64,000 bases of DNA from Bordetella flabilis (GCF_001676725.1 NZ_CP016172.1:4092001-4156000); one strand, 5' to 3'. Shown: positions 19,179 through 27,683, counted from the stretch's first letter. A program made the numbers and translations. The notes: generated from the sequence alone by a model not told the origin.

Positions 19179-19796
19179 TTACGCCAGAACGACCAGGCGG
19201 TTGGGCAGTTCGTCCCGCGGGGTGGTGGCCGGCAGATGCTCCGCCAACAAGGCGCCGCAGGTCTCGATACTTTTGATGAAGCCCTGCAGGGTCTCGCCGC
19301 GCCGCACATGCTCCGTGAAGGTGGCGATGACGGGCTCCCAGGTGGCGTCCGGCAGCTTCGCGCTGATGCCCCGATCCACCAGGATCTCGACGTAGCGCTC
19401 GGCTTCCGACACGAAAATCAGCATGCCGGTCTCGCCGCGGGTGTGATGCAGGTTTTGTTCCAGGAACTGGCGACGCGCCAGATTGGCCGCGCGCCAGCGT
19501 CGCACATGGCGCGGAATCAGGCGCGTCGTGACGGCCGGCACGCGAAACAGCAACGCCAGCACCACGAACACCGCCCACTGTGTCATCAACAACTCATGCG
19601 GGCCCAACAGGACGATGCCGTAGTTCAGCAGCCCCGGCACGGTCAAGGCGATCAGGCTGGCCCACAGCAAGGGGATATAAGCGTAGTCGTCGGCACGTGC
19701 GGCCAGCACCGTGACGATTTCCGCATCGGTGTGGCGCTCCGCGCCGGCAATGGCCCGGGCCACCTGTTGCAGTTCGGTTTCGCTTAGCAGTGTCAT
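19179..19796 (-). CDS. TPM-domain membrane protein
   Basis: A 205-residue protein with two hydrophobic segments in the N-terminal half (YIPLLWASLIALTVPGLLNYG and TQWAVFVVLALLFRVPAV). They split a TPM-type domain: SETELQQVARAIAGAERHTDAEIVTVLAA precedes the first helix, and RQFLEQNLHHTRGETGMLIFVSEAERYVEILVDRGISAKL follows the second, with the family's GxLI(F/Y)xSxxER pattern. TPM domains are linked to photosystem II repair and membrane-protein turnover, but the bacterial function is unclear. It ends a lemA-TPM-TPM run and starts 84 bases after the second TPM gene. The start at 19796 has a close AGG. Confidence 0.8.
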   Translation of the reverse strand: MTLLSETELQQVARAIAGAERHTDAEIVTVLAARADDYAYIPLLWASLIALTVPGLLNYGIVLLGPHELLMTQWAVFVVLALLFRVPAVTTRLIPRHVRRWRAANLARRQFLEQNLHHTRGETGMLIFVSEAERYVEILVDRGISAKLPDATWEPVIATFTEHVRRGETLQGFIKSIETCGALLAEHLPATTPRDELPNRLVVLA

Positions 19797-19880
19797 ATGT
19801 CCTGTACGCATCGATGTCTGGGCGGCATGCGGCCCGCGCCTGTCGCGGAGAACCACCGGCGACGCGGCGCCTTGCCAGCT

Positions 19881-20780
19881 CTACCAGTTGCCGGACGCGC
19901 CGCCCCCGCCAAATCCGCCGCCGCCGCCGCTGAAGCCGCCCCCTCCGCCAAAGCCGCCGCCTCTGCCGCCGAAGCCGCCGAAGCCGCCGCGGCTACCCAG
20001 CATGCCGCCCAGAATCATGCCGGGCAGCACGCCGCCCCGGCGACGTCCGCCCAGACGCGACATCACGGCCAGGACCACGAACAGCAGGATGAAAAACACA
20101 GGAATGGACGTGGGCCCTTCGCGTTCCGCGGCGACCTGCGGCTGGACCTGCACGGCGTCCGGATCGCCGCCCAGCACCTTGACGATGGCGGCGGTGCCAT
20201 CCAGGATGCCCTTGTTGTAATTGCCCTGACTGAACGCCGGGACGATGATCTGGTTGATGATGGCCGACGATATCGCGTCGGTGAGTTGCCCTTCCAGTCC
20301 GTAGCCGACCTCGATGCGCACCTTGCGATCATCGCGTGACACGATAAGCAGGGCGCCATTGTCCTTGCCCTTCTGCCCGATGCCCCAGCGGCGGCCGAGC
20401 TGATAGCCGAAATCCTCGATGGGAACGCCGCGCAGCGACGCCAGCGTGACCACGACGACCTGCTGCCCCGTGGCGCGTTCGTGCGCGGCCAGCATATCGG
20501 TGAGGCGCGCGACGGTGGTCGGATCCAGCAGCTTGGCTTCGTCCACCACGCGGCCCGTCAGCGCCGGCGCCGGGGCCGAAGACGTACCGACGCCGGATGC
20601 CGGGTCCGGAGCCGGAGCCGGAGCAGGAGCAGGAGCCGGAGCAGTTTGTGGAGCCGGAGCCGGCGATGGAGTGGATTTCGACGCAGCGGGGGGCGGCGAC
20701 GCCGTCTGCGCCTGTACCGTGACGGAGTGCGCGCACGCCGCAATCAGCAGCCCCGCGCCGAGACACTGAAGCGCCTTCAT
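19881..20780 (-). CDS. TPM-domain protein with signal peptide and Gly-rich tail (YgcG-like)
   Basis: A 299-residue secreted or membrane-anchored protein. In order: a signal peptide (MKALQCLGAGLLIAACAHSV, cut near VQAQ), a Pro/Ala-rich spacer (about 30-75) encoded by GGAGCC/GGAGCA hexamers, a TPM domain (about 75-195; VVDEAKLLDPTTVARL to GILDGTAAIVKVL), one transmembrane helix (IPVFFILLFVVLAVMS), then a basic patch and a C-terminal tail of Gly/Phe repeats. This is the standard YgcG layout. Its ATG overlaps the lemA stop by one base (TGATG), so it is translationally coupled to lemA, a pairing common in bacteria. Function is not established. Confidence 0.85.
   Translation of the reverse strand: MKALQCLGAGLLIAACAHSVTVQAQTASPPPAASKSTPSPAPAPQTAPAPAPAPAPAPDPASGVGTSSAPAPALTGRVVDEAKLLDPTTVARLTDMLAAHERATGQQVVVVTLASLRGVPIEDFGYQLGRRWGIGQKGKDNGALLIVSRDDRKVRIEVGYGLEGQLTDAISSAIINQIIVPAFSQGNYNKGILDGTAAIVKVLGGDPDAVQVQPQVAAEREGPTSIPVFFILLFVVLAVMSRLGGRRRGGVLPGMILGGMLGSRGGFGGFGGRGGGFGGGGGFSGGGGGFGGGGASGNW
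20608..20661. repeat. Hexanucleotide repeat inside the TPM gene spacer
   Basis: Six consecutive GGAGCC/GGAGCA hexamers at 20608-20643, then GTTTGT and two more GGAGCC units at 20650-20661 (plus-strand reading). On the coding strand they encode the alternating Pro-Ala spacer between signal peptide and TPM domain. Six-base units change length by two residues without shifting the frame. Confidence 0.85.
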
Positions 20781-21388
20781 CAGAACTTCACGGCCGGAGC
20801 CTTGTCAGCCTGGGGCGCACTGGCCTTGAAGGTCTCGCGCACGGGCAGGTCCCGGTACAGCACCATATGCCACAGGCGCCCTGGGAATGTGCGGATTTCC
20901 GTGTTGTAGCGCTCCACTGCCGCGATGTAATCGCGGCGCGCGACCGCAATGCGGTTCTCCGTCCCTTCCAGCTGCGATTGCAACGACAGGAAATTCTGGT
21001 TCGACTTCAGGTCCGGGTAGCGTTCCGACACGACGAGCAGGCGGCTCAGCGCACCGCTCAGCTGCTGCTGCGCCTGGTCGAACTGCTGGAGCTTTTGCGG
21101 GTCGTTGATGGTATTGGCGTCCACCTGGATCGAGGTTGCCTTGGCCCGGGCCTCGACAACCGCCGTCAGGGTTTCCTGTTCCTGTTTGGCATAGCCCTTG
21201 ACGGTTTCGACGAGGTTCGGGATCAGGTCGGCGCGACGCTGGTATTGATTCTCCACCTGCGCCCAGGCCGCCTTGACCTGCTCGTCATAGGTTGGAATGT
21301 TGTTCATGCCGCAGCCCGACAGCAGCGAGGCCAGCAGCAGCATGGCCACGAGCCGCCAATGCGGGATGAACGATTGCCGTACTTCCAT
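20780..21388 (-). CDS. lemA: LemA-family lipoprotein
   Basis: A 202-residue LemA protein with a lipoprotein signal peptide (LVAMLLLASLLSGC, lipobox LSGC with Cys near residue 26). The LemA motif block is clear (AAWAQVENQYQRRADLIPNLVETVKGYA, then LSRLLVVSERYPDLKSNQNFLSLQSQLEGTENRIAVARRDY), predicted as a long antiparallel helical bundle facing the periplasm. LemA is widespread and of unproven function. The gene starts 10 bases after hypE and overlaps the following TPM gene by one base, so the lemA-TPM pair should be made together. Confidence 0.92.
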   Translation of the reverse strand: MEVRQSFIPHWRLVAMLLLASLLSGCGMNNIPTYDEQVKAAWAQVENQYQRRADLIPNLVETVKGYAKQEQETLTAVVEARAKATSIQVDANTINDPQKLQQFDQAQQQLSGALSRLLVVSERYPDLKSNQNFLSLQSQLEGTENRIAVARRDYIAAVERYNTEIRTFPGRLWHMVLYRDLPVRETFKASAPQADKAPAVKF

Positions 21389-21398
21389 TGCGATCTCC

Positions 21399-22409
21399 CT
21401 ATACCCGGTCTTTGACCTGAAAGCCGTGCATCAAAGGATCACGGTCGTCAATGAATATGGTGTTGTAGCCGGTCATCCGCGCCCAGCCTTCGATGGACGG
21501 CACGATCGCGTCCAGCTCGCCGACACGGGTACGAGACTCCACCCGGCCGCGGAACAGCGTGCCGATGATGCTCTCGTGGACGAAATCGCTACCGGTATCG
21601 AGCTTGCCCTGCGCAGCCCATTGTGCCATGCGCGCCGATGTCCCCGTGCCGCACGGCGAACGGTCGATGGCCTTGTCGCCGTAGAACACAGCGTTGCGCG
21701 CGTGCGCCTCGGGGTGCTGCGGCGTCCCGGTCCACAGCACGTGAGACAGGCCGTTGATGGCGGGGTTCTCCGGATGCACGAACTGGTATTTGCCGGAGAA
21801 GGCCTGGCGCAGGCGGGGGCTCCAGCGCAACAGATCCGAAGGCTGGACGTGTTCGAGGCCGGGAAAGACCTGCTGCGGCGACACGATGGCGTAGAAGTTG
21901 CCGCCATAGGCCACATCGGCCTTGACCAGGCCCAGGCCTTCAACTTTTGCTTCCAGCCCGGTGGCGTACAGGAAGGAGGGCACATTGGTGATACGCACGC
22001 TATCGACGTAGGCGCCGTTGCGCTCGTAGCGCGCCTCGACCACGCCCGCCGGCGTATCGATGCGCAGCACGCCGGGCTCGCGCGGCGTGACCAGGCCCCG
22101 TTCCAGCGCCATGGTTACGGTGCCGATGGTGCCGTGACCGCACATCGGCAGGCATCCCGATGTTTCGATGAAAAGGAAGGCGATGTCGCAATCCGGCCGG
22201 GTCGGCGGATACAGGATGGCGCCCGACATCATGTCGTGGCCGCGCGGCTCGAACATCAGGCCGGTGCGTATCCAGTCGTATTCGCGCAGGAAATGCGCCC
22301 GCTTTTCGACCATATTGGCGCCGTGGAGCACGGGCGCGCCGCCCGCGACCATGCGCACCGGGTTACCGCAGGTGTGGCCGTCCACGCAGAAGAAGGTATG
22401 GGATGTCAT
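21399..22409 (-). CDS. 4-hydroxyproline 2-epimerase (proline racemase family)
   Basis: A 336-residue cofactor-independent epimerase. Both catalytic cysteines are present: Cys90 in GCLPMCGHGTIG and Cys253 in DRSPCGTGTSARMA. The Cys/Cys pair indicates racemase or epimerase activity rather than the Thr-containing 3-hydroxyproline dehydratases. Epimerisation of trans-4-hydroxy-L-proline to the cis-D form begins hydroxyproline breakdown, but no other gene of that pathway is seen here, so the substrate remains an inference. The ATG at 22409 was chosen over an upstream TTG because it gives the usual N-terminus (MTSHTFFCVDGHTCGNPVR). It lies 87 bases after the MFS gene and 10 before lemA. Confidence 0.88.
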   Translation of the reverse strand: MTSHTFFCVDGHTCGNPVRMVAGGAPVLHGANMVEKRAHFLREYDWIRTGLMFEPRGHDMMSGAILYPPTRPDCDIAFLFIETSGCLPMCGHGTIGTVTMALERGLVTPREPGVLRIDTPAGVVEARYERNGAYVDSVRITNVPSFLYATGLEAKVEGLGLVKADVAYGGNFYAIVSPQQVFPGLEHVQPSDLLRWSPRLRQAFSGKYQFVHPENPAINGLSHVLWTGTPQHPEAHARNAVFYGDKAIDRSPCGTGTSARMAQWAAQGKLDTGSDFVHESIIGTLFRGRVESRTRVGELDAIVPSIEGWARMTGYNTIFIDDRDPLMHGFQVKDRV

Positions 22410-22496
22410 GGGAAGCGATGCAAGGGGACACGACAGCAACGCGGCACGATGCCGCGTCCGGGGCCGCCCGGCGTACCGTCGCGATCGATCATAGCG

Positions 22497-23867
22497 TCAA
22501 ACAGCGCCATCGGGCCACGGCGCCGTCTCGCCCCGGCCGTCCGCGGCCTCGCGTTCGGCCACGCCACCGGCCAGGTCCACGCGTTTCAGTAGAGCCAGGC
22601 CGCCGACGAAGAAAAGCCCGGTGACCAGGATGGCCAGCCGGTGATTGCCATGGGTGAGCCAGGTCACCAGCCCGTAGGTCAGCGGCCCCACCACGGCCGC
22701 CAGTTGCACGGAAAACGTCCATAGGGCGTAGAACTCGGCCGACCGCCTCGCCGGTGCCAGCGCGCCCACCATGGCGCGCCCCGCGCTCTGGCTGGTCCCC
22801 ATGCACAGCCCGGCCAGCGCCGCAGCGACCCAGAACACCGTCACGGTAACCGCGGCATAGGCGATGAGCACCATCGCGATCCAGCCGCACAGGGTGATGG
22901 CGAGCGCCCGCTTATGGCCGATGCGGTCCTGCAAATATCCGAACAGGAAGGCGCCCGCGGCGGCGGCGATATTGACCAGGAACACCAGCAGCATGATCTG
23001 GGCCATCTTGAAGCCCATGGCCTGCTCGGCATATACGGCCGCCAGCGTGATGACCACCGCGATGCCGGCCTGGTAGCACGCCACGCACATCAGCAGGCGC
23101 CGGAACTGGGCGTGATGGCGTCCGGTCTCGCGCCAGGCGCGCAGCAGTTGTCCCAGCATGTCGGGCGTCGCCCGCGCGTGCCCGCGCGGCGAGGCGCGCT
23201 CGCGCAGCCACAGGAAAGCGGGCAGCGCGGACAGCGCGAAGACGACGCAGGTGGCGACCACCACCCAGGGCACGAACTGCGGCGCGGTCTCGCCGCGCGC
23301 CTGCGCCATCGATACGATCGCCAGGGACAGGCCCAGACTGAGCATGCCGCCGCAGTAGCCGAAACTCCAGCCCCAGCCCGACACCCGGCCCAGCGCGTGC
23401 GGCCGCGCCAGTTCCGGCAGGAAGGACGCGACGGCGGATTCACCCATGCAGTAGAAGTAGTTCGATATGGCGATGCCGACCAGTGCCAGCCATACATCGC
23501 CGGGGCCGGCACGGGACAACGCGAGCGTCGCCACGATGCAGCCCGCGGTGCTGGCGAACAGCAGCTTGCGCTTGGCGGCGCGTGCGTCCGCCCGCGCGCC
23601 TAGCGCCGGCATGGTCAGCATGATGGCCAGATAGGAGACCGACAGCGCCCCTGTCCAAGCCAGCGTGGCCCAGTGCGCGCCACCACCCACCACGCCGACG
23701 AAATAGGCGCTGAAGACCGTCGTCAGGATAACGGTGGTGTAGCCGGAGTTCGCGAAGTCGTACATGGCCCACGACCAGACCTCGCGCCGTGTCACCCCGG
23801 GGTTCAGGCTGCCCTCGGGTGCCGCCATGCCGGTGTCCGTCCCGACCGGCGGCGCGGGCTGCGTCAT
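22497..23867 (-). CDS. MFS transporter, UMF1 (Atg22-like) family
   Basis: A 456-residue inner-membrane protein with about twelve hydrophobic segments. The N-terminal signature VWSWAMYDFANSGYTTVILTTVFSAYF is that of the UMF1 family, related to vacuolar effluxer Atg22; the ligand in bacteria is unknown. The conserved GRVSGWGWSFGYCGGMLSL and SQSAGRAMVGALAPARRSAEFYALW segments are present. Its ATG overlaps the stop of the upstream GlcG-type gene (ATGA), which in turn overlaps prpE, suggesting a coupled three-gene unit that may move a propionate-related metabolite or an amino acid. Confidence 0.88.
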   Translation of the reverse strand: MTQPAPPVGTDTGMAAPEGSLNPGVTRREVWSWAMYDFANSGYTTVILTTVFSAYFVGVVGGGAHWATLAWTGALSVSYLAIMLTMPALGARADARAAKRKLLFASTAGCIVATLALSRAGPGDVWLALVGIAISNYFYCMGESAVASFLPELARPHALGRVSGWGWSFGYCGGMLSLGLSLAIVSMAQARGETAPQFVPWVVVATCVVFALSALPAFLWLRERASPRGHARATPDMLGQLLRAWRETGRHHAQFRRLLMCVACYQAGIAVVITLAAVYAEQAMGFKMAQIMLLVFLVNIAAAAGAFLFGYLQDRIGHKRALAITLCGWIAMVLIAYAAVTVTVFWVAAALAGLCMGTSQSAGRAMVGALAPARRSAEFYALWTFSVQLAAVVGPLTYGLVTWLTHGNHRLAILVTGLFFVGGLALLKRVDLAGGVAEREAADGRGETAPWPDGAV

Positions 23868-24271
23868 AGGCCCAGGGCCGCGATACCGGCAGCGGCGATC
23901 TGCGCGTCCTCTGTCGCCTTGACGCCCGAAACGCCCACCGCGCCCACGACCTGGCCCTGCGCCACGATGGGCACCCCGCCTTCCAGCATGCCGGTCATCA
24001 GCGGCACCGACAGGAAGGCATAGCGGCCGTTGTTGATGCTCTCTTCGTACACACGGGATTCGCGCCGACCCACGGCCGCGGTATGCGCTTTCGCGGGTGC
24101 GATATGGGCGCTGACCGGCGCCGCGCCGTCCAGCCGCAGCATGCCTAGCAGGTGCCCGCCGTCGTCGGCGACCGCGATCGTCACCGGCCAGTCGTTCTGC
24201 CGGGCGTGGGCTTCGGCGGCGGCGAGGATCTTCTTGACGTCCTCGGCGGTCAGTACGGGTTTGCTATTCAT
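23864..24271 (-). CDS. GlcG/HbpS-family protein
   Basis: A 135-residue protein of the GlcG/HbpS (DUF336) family. Visible landmarks are LTAEDVKKILAAAEAHARQNDWPVTIAVADDGGHLLGMLRLDGA, the AHIAPAKAHTA block and the closing EGGVPIVAQGQVVGAVGVSG. HbpS of Streptomyces binds haem, while GlcG accompanies glycolate oxidase; most members are unassigned. The gene is sandwiched between prpE and the MFS carrier with 4-base ATGA overlaps on both sides, so its product is probably made in step with theirs. The start at 24271 is the only one fitting the family. Confidence 0.85.
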   Translation of the reverse strand: MNSKPVLTAEDVKKILAAAEAHARQNDWPVTIAVADDGGHLLGMLRLDGAAPVSAHIAPAKAHTAAVGRRESRVYEESINNGRYAFLSVPLMTGMLEGGVPIVAQGQVVGAVGVSGVKATEDAQIAAAGIAALGL

Positions 24272-26142
24272 GTCAGCGACTCCTTGATCTGTTGCAGGGC
24301 CTGCGGATCTTCGATGGTCGGCAAGTCGCCCGGGTCCCGTCCCTCGCACACCGACACGATCGCACGCCGCAGCACCTTGCCCGACCGCGTCTTGGGCAAT
24401 GCGCCGACGAAGCGGATACGTGCCGGCCGCGCGACCGCGCCCAGCTGCTCTTCGACCAGGCGCATCATATCCCCTTCCAGGGCGGCAGCATCGATGTCGC
24501 CCATATCCTTCAGCACCACGAACGCATGCGCGGCCTGCCCCTTGAGCGCATCGGCTACGCCGACCACCGCGCATTCCGCCACTTTGGGGTGGCTGCTGAT
24601 CGATTCCTCGATCTCGCGCGTACCGAGCCGGTGGCCCGCCACATTGATCACATCGTCCGTGCGGCCCAGGATGTACCAATAGCCGTCCGGGTCCACCATG
24701 CCCCAGTCGAAGGTGGAATACAGCTGGCGTCCGGGGATCGATTCGAAATACGTCCGCACGAAACGCTCGTCGTCGCCCCAGATCGTCGTCATCGCCCCCG
24801 GCGGCAGCGGCGGCACGATGGCCACGACGCCCTTCTGCCCCGGCCCGAGATCCTCGCCAGTGCTTTCGCTCACCACGCGGACGTCGAAGCCATAGCAGGG
24901 AAAGGACGGGCTGCCGTAGCGTGCCGGCACGCGTTCCACGCCGGGCTGCGCGGACAGGATGGGCCAGCCGCTTTCGGTCTGCCAATAGTTGTCGATGACC
25001 GGCTTGCCCAACGCATCCGCGATCCAGCGGCCGGTGGGTTCGTCCAGCGGCTCGCCGGCCAGGTAGACGGCGCGCAGCGTGGATAGGTCGTGCCTGCGCA
25101 GCAGCGCCGGGTCCTGCCGCTTGAGCACGCGCACCGCGGTGGGCGCCGAGAACAGCGTGTTGACCTTGAAGCGCTCGATGAGCTTGAACAGGATGGCGCC
25201 GTCCGGACGCACGGGCGTGCCTTCGTAGACCAGCGTTGCCTGCCCGCCGATCAGCGGTGCATACACAATATAGGAGTGCCCCACCACCCAGCCGATGTCG
25301 CTGGTGCAGAAAAAAGTCTCGCCCGGCTTGCCGTCGAACAGGTATTCCATCGACGCGGCCAGCGCCACGGCATACCCGCCCGTGTCGCGCTGCACGCCCT
25401 TGGGCTTGCCGGTCGTGCCGGACGTATAGAGGATGTAGCTGGGCGCGGTCGACTCCATCCACGCTACGGGCACGCGCGCGCCGTCGTGACGGGCGCGCAG
25501 GGCCGCGTAGTCGTGCTGCCCCGGCCCACGCTCCATCGGCGCCAGTCCGCGATCGAGCAGGATGACGGCGTCGGGCTGGGCCGTGCTGAGCGACAGCGCC
25601 TTGTCCAGCAAGGGCTTGTAGGGCATGACCTTGCCGCCGCGCGAACCCGCGTCCGCGGAAACGATGACTTTCGGCCGCGCGTCATCGATGCGCTGCGCCA
25701 GGTTGTGCGAAGCGAACCCGCCGAACACCACGGAATGGACCGCCCCCAGGCGGGCGCAGGCCAGCATGGCGAAGATGGCCTCCGGTACCATGGGCATGTA
25801 GATGAGCACCCGGTCGCCCGGCTCCACGCCCTGCTCGCGCAGCATGGCGGCCACCGCGTTCACCTCCTCGAAGAGCTGCATCTGCGTATAGATGCGCTCC
25901 TGGTCGACCTCCGTGGACACCCAGATCAGCGCCTGTCTATCGGCCTGTTGGGGGAGCCAGCGATCGACCGCGTTGAAACACAGATTTGTGCGCCCGCCGA
26001 CGAACCAGCGGGCAAAGGGCGGGTTGCTGAAGTCCAGAATGGTCTCCGGCGGCTCGTCCCAATGGATCCGTCCGGCCTCGCGCCGCCAGAATTCCTCCCG
26101 ATGCGCCACGGACGAGTAATGGAAAACCCGGGTTTTTTGCAT
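24268..26142 (-). CDS. prpE: Propionyl-CoA synthetase
   Basis: A 624-residue AMP-forming acyl-CoA synthetase of the PrpE subgroup, close to acsA but shorter and with PrpE-type N-terminal sequence (EEFWRREAGRIHWDEPPETILDF). The nucleotide motifs are YTSGTTGKPKGVQRDTGGY, DNYWQTESGWP and GRTDDVINVAGHRLGTREIE, and the C-terminal PKTRSGKVLRRAI has the regulatory lysine. It activates propionate, feeding the methylcitrate or methylmalonyl route; those genes are not in the window. It heads a run in which each of the next two genes overlaps by 4 bases. It is divergent from the NlpC gene. Confidence 0.95.
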   Translation of the reverse strand: MQKTRVFHYSSVAHREEFWRREAGRIHWDEPPETILDFSNPPFARWFVGGRTNLCFNAVDRWLPQQADRQALIWVSTEVDQERIYTQMQLFEEVNAVAAMLREQGVEPGDRVLIYMPMVPEAIFAMLACARLGAVHSVVFGGFASHNLAQRIDDARPKVIVSADAGSRGGKVMPYKPLLDKALSLSTAQPDAVILLDRGLAPMERGPGQHDYAALRARHDGARVPVAWMESTAPSYILYTSGTTGKPKGVQRDTGGYAVALAASMEYLFDGKPGETFFCTSDIGWVVGHSYIVYAPLIGGQATLVYEGTPVRPDGAILFKLIERFKVNTLFSAPTAVRVLKRQDPALLRRHDLSTLRAVYLAGEPLDEPTGRWIADALGKPVIDNYWQTESGWPILSAQPGVERVPARYGSPSFPCYGFDVRVVSESTGEDLGPGQKGVVAIVPPLPPGAMTTIWGDDERFVRTYFESIPGRQLYSTFDWGMVDPDGYWYILGRTDDVINVAGHRLGTREIEESISSHPKVAECAVVGVADALKGQAAHAFVVLKDMGDIDAAALEGDMMRLVEEQLGAVARPARIRFVGALPKTRSGKVLRRAIVSVCEGRDPGDLPTIEDPQALQQIKESLT

Positions 26143-26463
26143 CGCTGTCTCCTGTTATCTTCGGATCTGTTGCAGTTTCTGACGAACTTTACGTGTTGTC
26201 CGAGTCTGCGCGGCGGAAAGTTGCAGCGCTGTTGCCTGTGCGGCGCGCGGGCCTCCGTCTCACGCTACATGCTCTTTGCGGTTTTTCACGCCGATTCTAT
26301 CCATCTTACGCAGCGTCCCGAAATCTTCGCTGGGTGAGTTACGGTGTATACGCAGTTCCCCACACCGGTATACGCATCTTTGGTAGAATCGCCCGAAATA
26401 GTTTTTTACACGGCGGTCGTCCGTCGTCTTCCAGGCGTGCCCAGCCACGCCTTCAAGCGAACA
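26143..26463. promoter_or_regulatory. Divergent prpE/nlpC intergenic region
   Basis: A 321-base gap without a supported gene between prpE (minus) and the NlpC gene (plus). It is markedly more AT-rich than its surroundings. A TATACGC direct repeat occurs at about 26347-26353 and 26369-26375, 22 bases apart, and a TAGAAT (26384-26389) could be a -10 element for the NlpC gene, although no good -35 lies at the right distance. Promoters for both genes must lie here. Confidence 0.5.
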
Positions 26464-27141
26464 ATGCCTCCATACGACTACCGCGCGCTCCCCATATATC
26501 GATTCCTGACCCGACACGGACGCCTCCTGCGCCTGAGCTTGCTGATGGTGGGCGCTGCCATCCTGGCAGGATGCGCCAATACGACCACGCACGATACCGC
26601 GGCCTACCGCGGTTTCGACCAGGAAGGCTACGAAGCCGGCTGGGCCAGCCAGAGCGACGATCCCATCGGCATGCTGCTGGCGCAGAAGCTACGGCGTTCG
26701 CCGCGCGCGTCCAGCTACCCCGGCGGCGCCGCCACCGACAACACCCTGCTGGCCGGGGAGGCCCTGAACTACCTGGGCATCCGTTACCGCTACGGCGGCA
26801 GCTCGCCCAGTACCGGTTTCGATTGCAGTGGACTGGTCGGCTATGTCGCCGAACAATCGCTGGGACTGAAACTGCCGCGCAACGCCGCCGAGATCTACCA
26901 ACTGGGAACCCCGGTCAGGCGCGCCGACCTGCAAGTTGGCGACCTGGTGTTCTTCAATACGATGGGCCGGCGGTACTCGCACGTCGGCATCTACCTGGGC
27001 GATGACCGCTTCGTGCATTCGCCCAGCGCGGGCGGCGTGGTGCGTGTCGAACGCATGGACATGGCGTACTGGAACAAGCGCTACAACGGCGCGCGGCGCC
27101 TCGACACGACGCTGATCGCCTCGGCACGCGCGCAGAATTGA
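26464..27141 (+). CDS. NlpC/P60 family peptidoglycan endopeptidase lipoprotein
   Basis: A 225-residue cell-wall hydrolase. A basic N-terminus and hydrophobic stretch (LLRLSLLMVGAAILAGC) end in a lipobox LAGC. The C-terminal half is an NlpC/P60 cysteine peptidase: the nucleophile Cys is in STGFDCSGLVGYV, the catalytic His in RYSHVGIYLGDDRFVHSPS. Such enzymes cleave D-Glu-meso-DAP peptide bonds in murein, like Spr/MepS. The start at 26464 gives a plausible lipoprotein signal, although the n-region is long; an ATG immediately before VGAAILAGC is too short to serve. A strong terminator follows at 27191-27222. Confidence 0.88.
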   Translation: MPPYDYRALPIYRFLTRHGRLLRLSLLMVGAAILAGCANTTTHDTAAYRGFDQEGYEAGWASQSDDPIGMLLAQKLRRSPRASSYPGGAATDNTLLAGEALNYLGIRYRYGGSSPSTGFDCSGLVGYVAEQSLGLKLPRNAAEIYQLGTPVRRADLQVGDLVFFNTMGRRYSHVGIYLGDDRFVHSPSAGGVVRVERMDMAYWNKRYNGARRLDTTLIASARAQN

Positions 27142-27190
27142 CCCCGCGCACATGAGGCCGGCGGCCTTGGCCTCCGGCACTGAAATGGAA

Positions 27191-27222
27191 ATGGCGGCGC
27201 CATACGGCGCCGCCATTTTTTT
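27191..27222 (+). terminator. Rho-independent terminator after the NlpC gene
   Basis: Perfect 11-bp GC-rich stem ATGGCGGCGCC / GGCGCCGCCAT (27191-27201 and 27206-27216), a four-base loop ATAC, and six T residues at 27217-27222. It lies 50 bases after the stop of the plus-strand lipoprotein gene. Confidence 0.92.
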
Positions 27223-27300
27223 CATCGACCACTTCCGGAATGAGTACACCGCTGACGTATGAACGGGCAACCTGCCCCGACTCGCTGCGCTCGGGACAGC

Positions 27301-27618
27301 TCAGGCCGAGCGCGCCCCGCACAGGCCACATTGCGCCAATGCCTGCTGCATGCTGCAGACGGACCGCCGGCACGCCACCACCCGGATACCGGATCGCTGT
27401 GCCGACTGGCGGAAGGTCTTCATTACGTTATGCCCCAGGAAATCGGTCAGCAGAATGACCAGCTGGGTGCCGGTGGGCAACTGCAGCCCCCGCTTCTGGT
27501 GGGAAGGATCCCGCCCACTGATGTGGTGCGTGATCGCGATGTTGTGCCCTTTGAGCAGATCGGGGATGTTGCCCAACCGGTCCGCGCCAACTACCACTGC
27601 GCTCAGTGCCGCCGTCAT
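27301..27618 (-). CDS. DUF2325 small protein
   Basis: A 105-residue protein of the DUF2325 family, which has a Rossmann-like layout: an N-terminal strand and glycine turn (LSAVVVGADRLGNIPDLLKGHNIAI), a central VILLTDFLGHNVM and a last strand IRVVACRRSVCSM. Four cysteines cluster at the C-terminus (CRRSVC and QCGLC), suggesting metal binding. The start at 27618 has GAGG 7 bases upstream. Two Fur-box-like sites lie at 27651-27669 and 27684-27702, so the gene is probably repressed by iron-loaded Fur. Function is unknown. Confidence 0.82.
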   Translation of the reverse strand: MTAALSAVVVGADRLGNIPDLLKGHNIAITHHISGRDPSHQKRGLQLPTGTQLVILLTDFLGHNVMKTFRQSAQRSGIRVVACRRSVCSMQQALAQCGLCGARSA

Positions 27619-27650
27619 GACGTACCTCGTTGCGTCGTTGATCGTGGCTT

Positions 27651-27669
27651 GATGATAATGATTCTTGTT
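27651..27669 (-). promoter_or_regulatory. Candidate Fur box (proximal)
   Basis: On the minus strand this reads AACAAGAATCATTATCATC. Against the Fur core TGANAATNATTNTCA it matches 10 of 12 fixed positions. It lies 33 bases upstream of the DUF2325 start and 33 bp centre-to-centre from the distal site. Confidence 0.6.
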
Positions 27670-27683
27670 TGTTCGGGCAAGTA

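Noticed and set aside
18937..19395. Small frames in and around the gap upstream of acsA.
   Set aside because: Arg/Ala/Gly-rich shadow composition, partly opposite the TPM gene, and no ribosome site.
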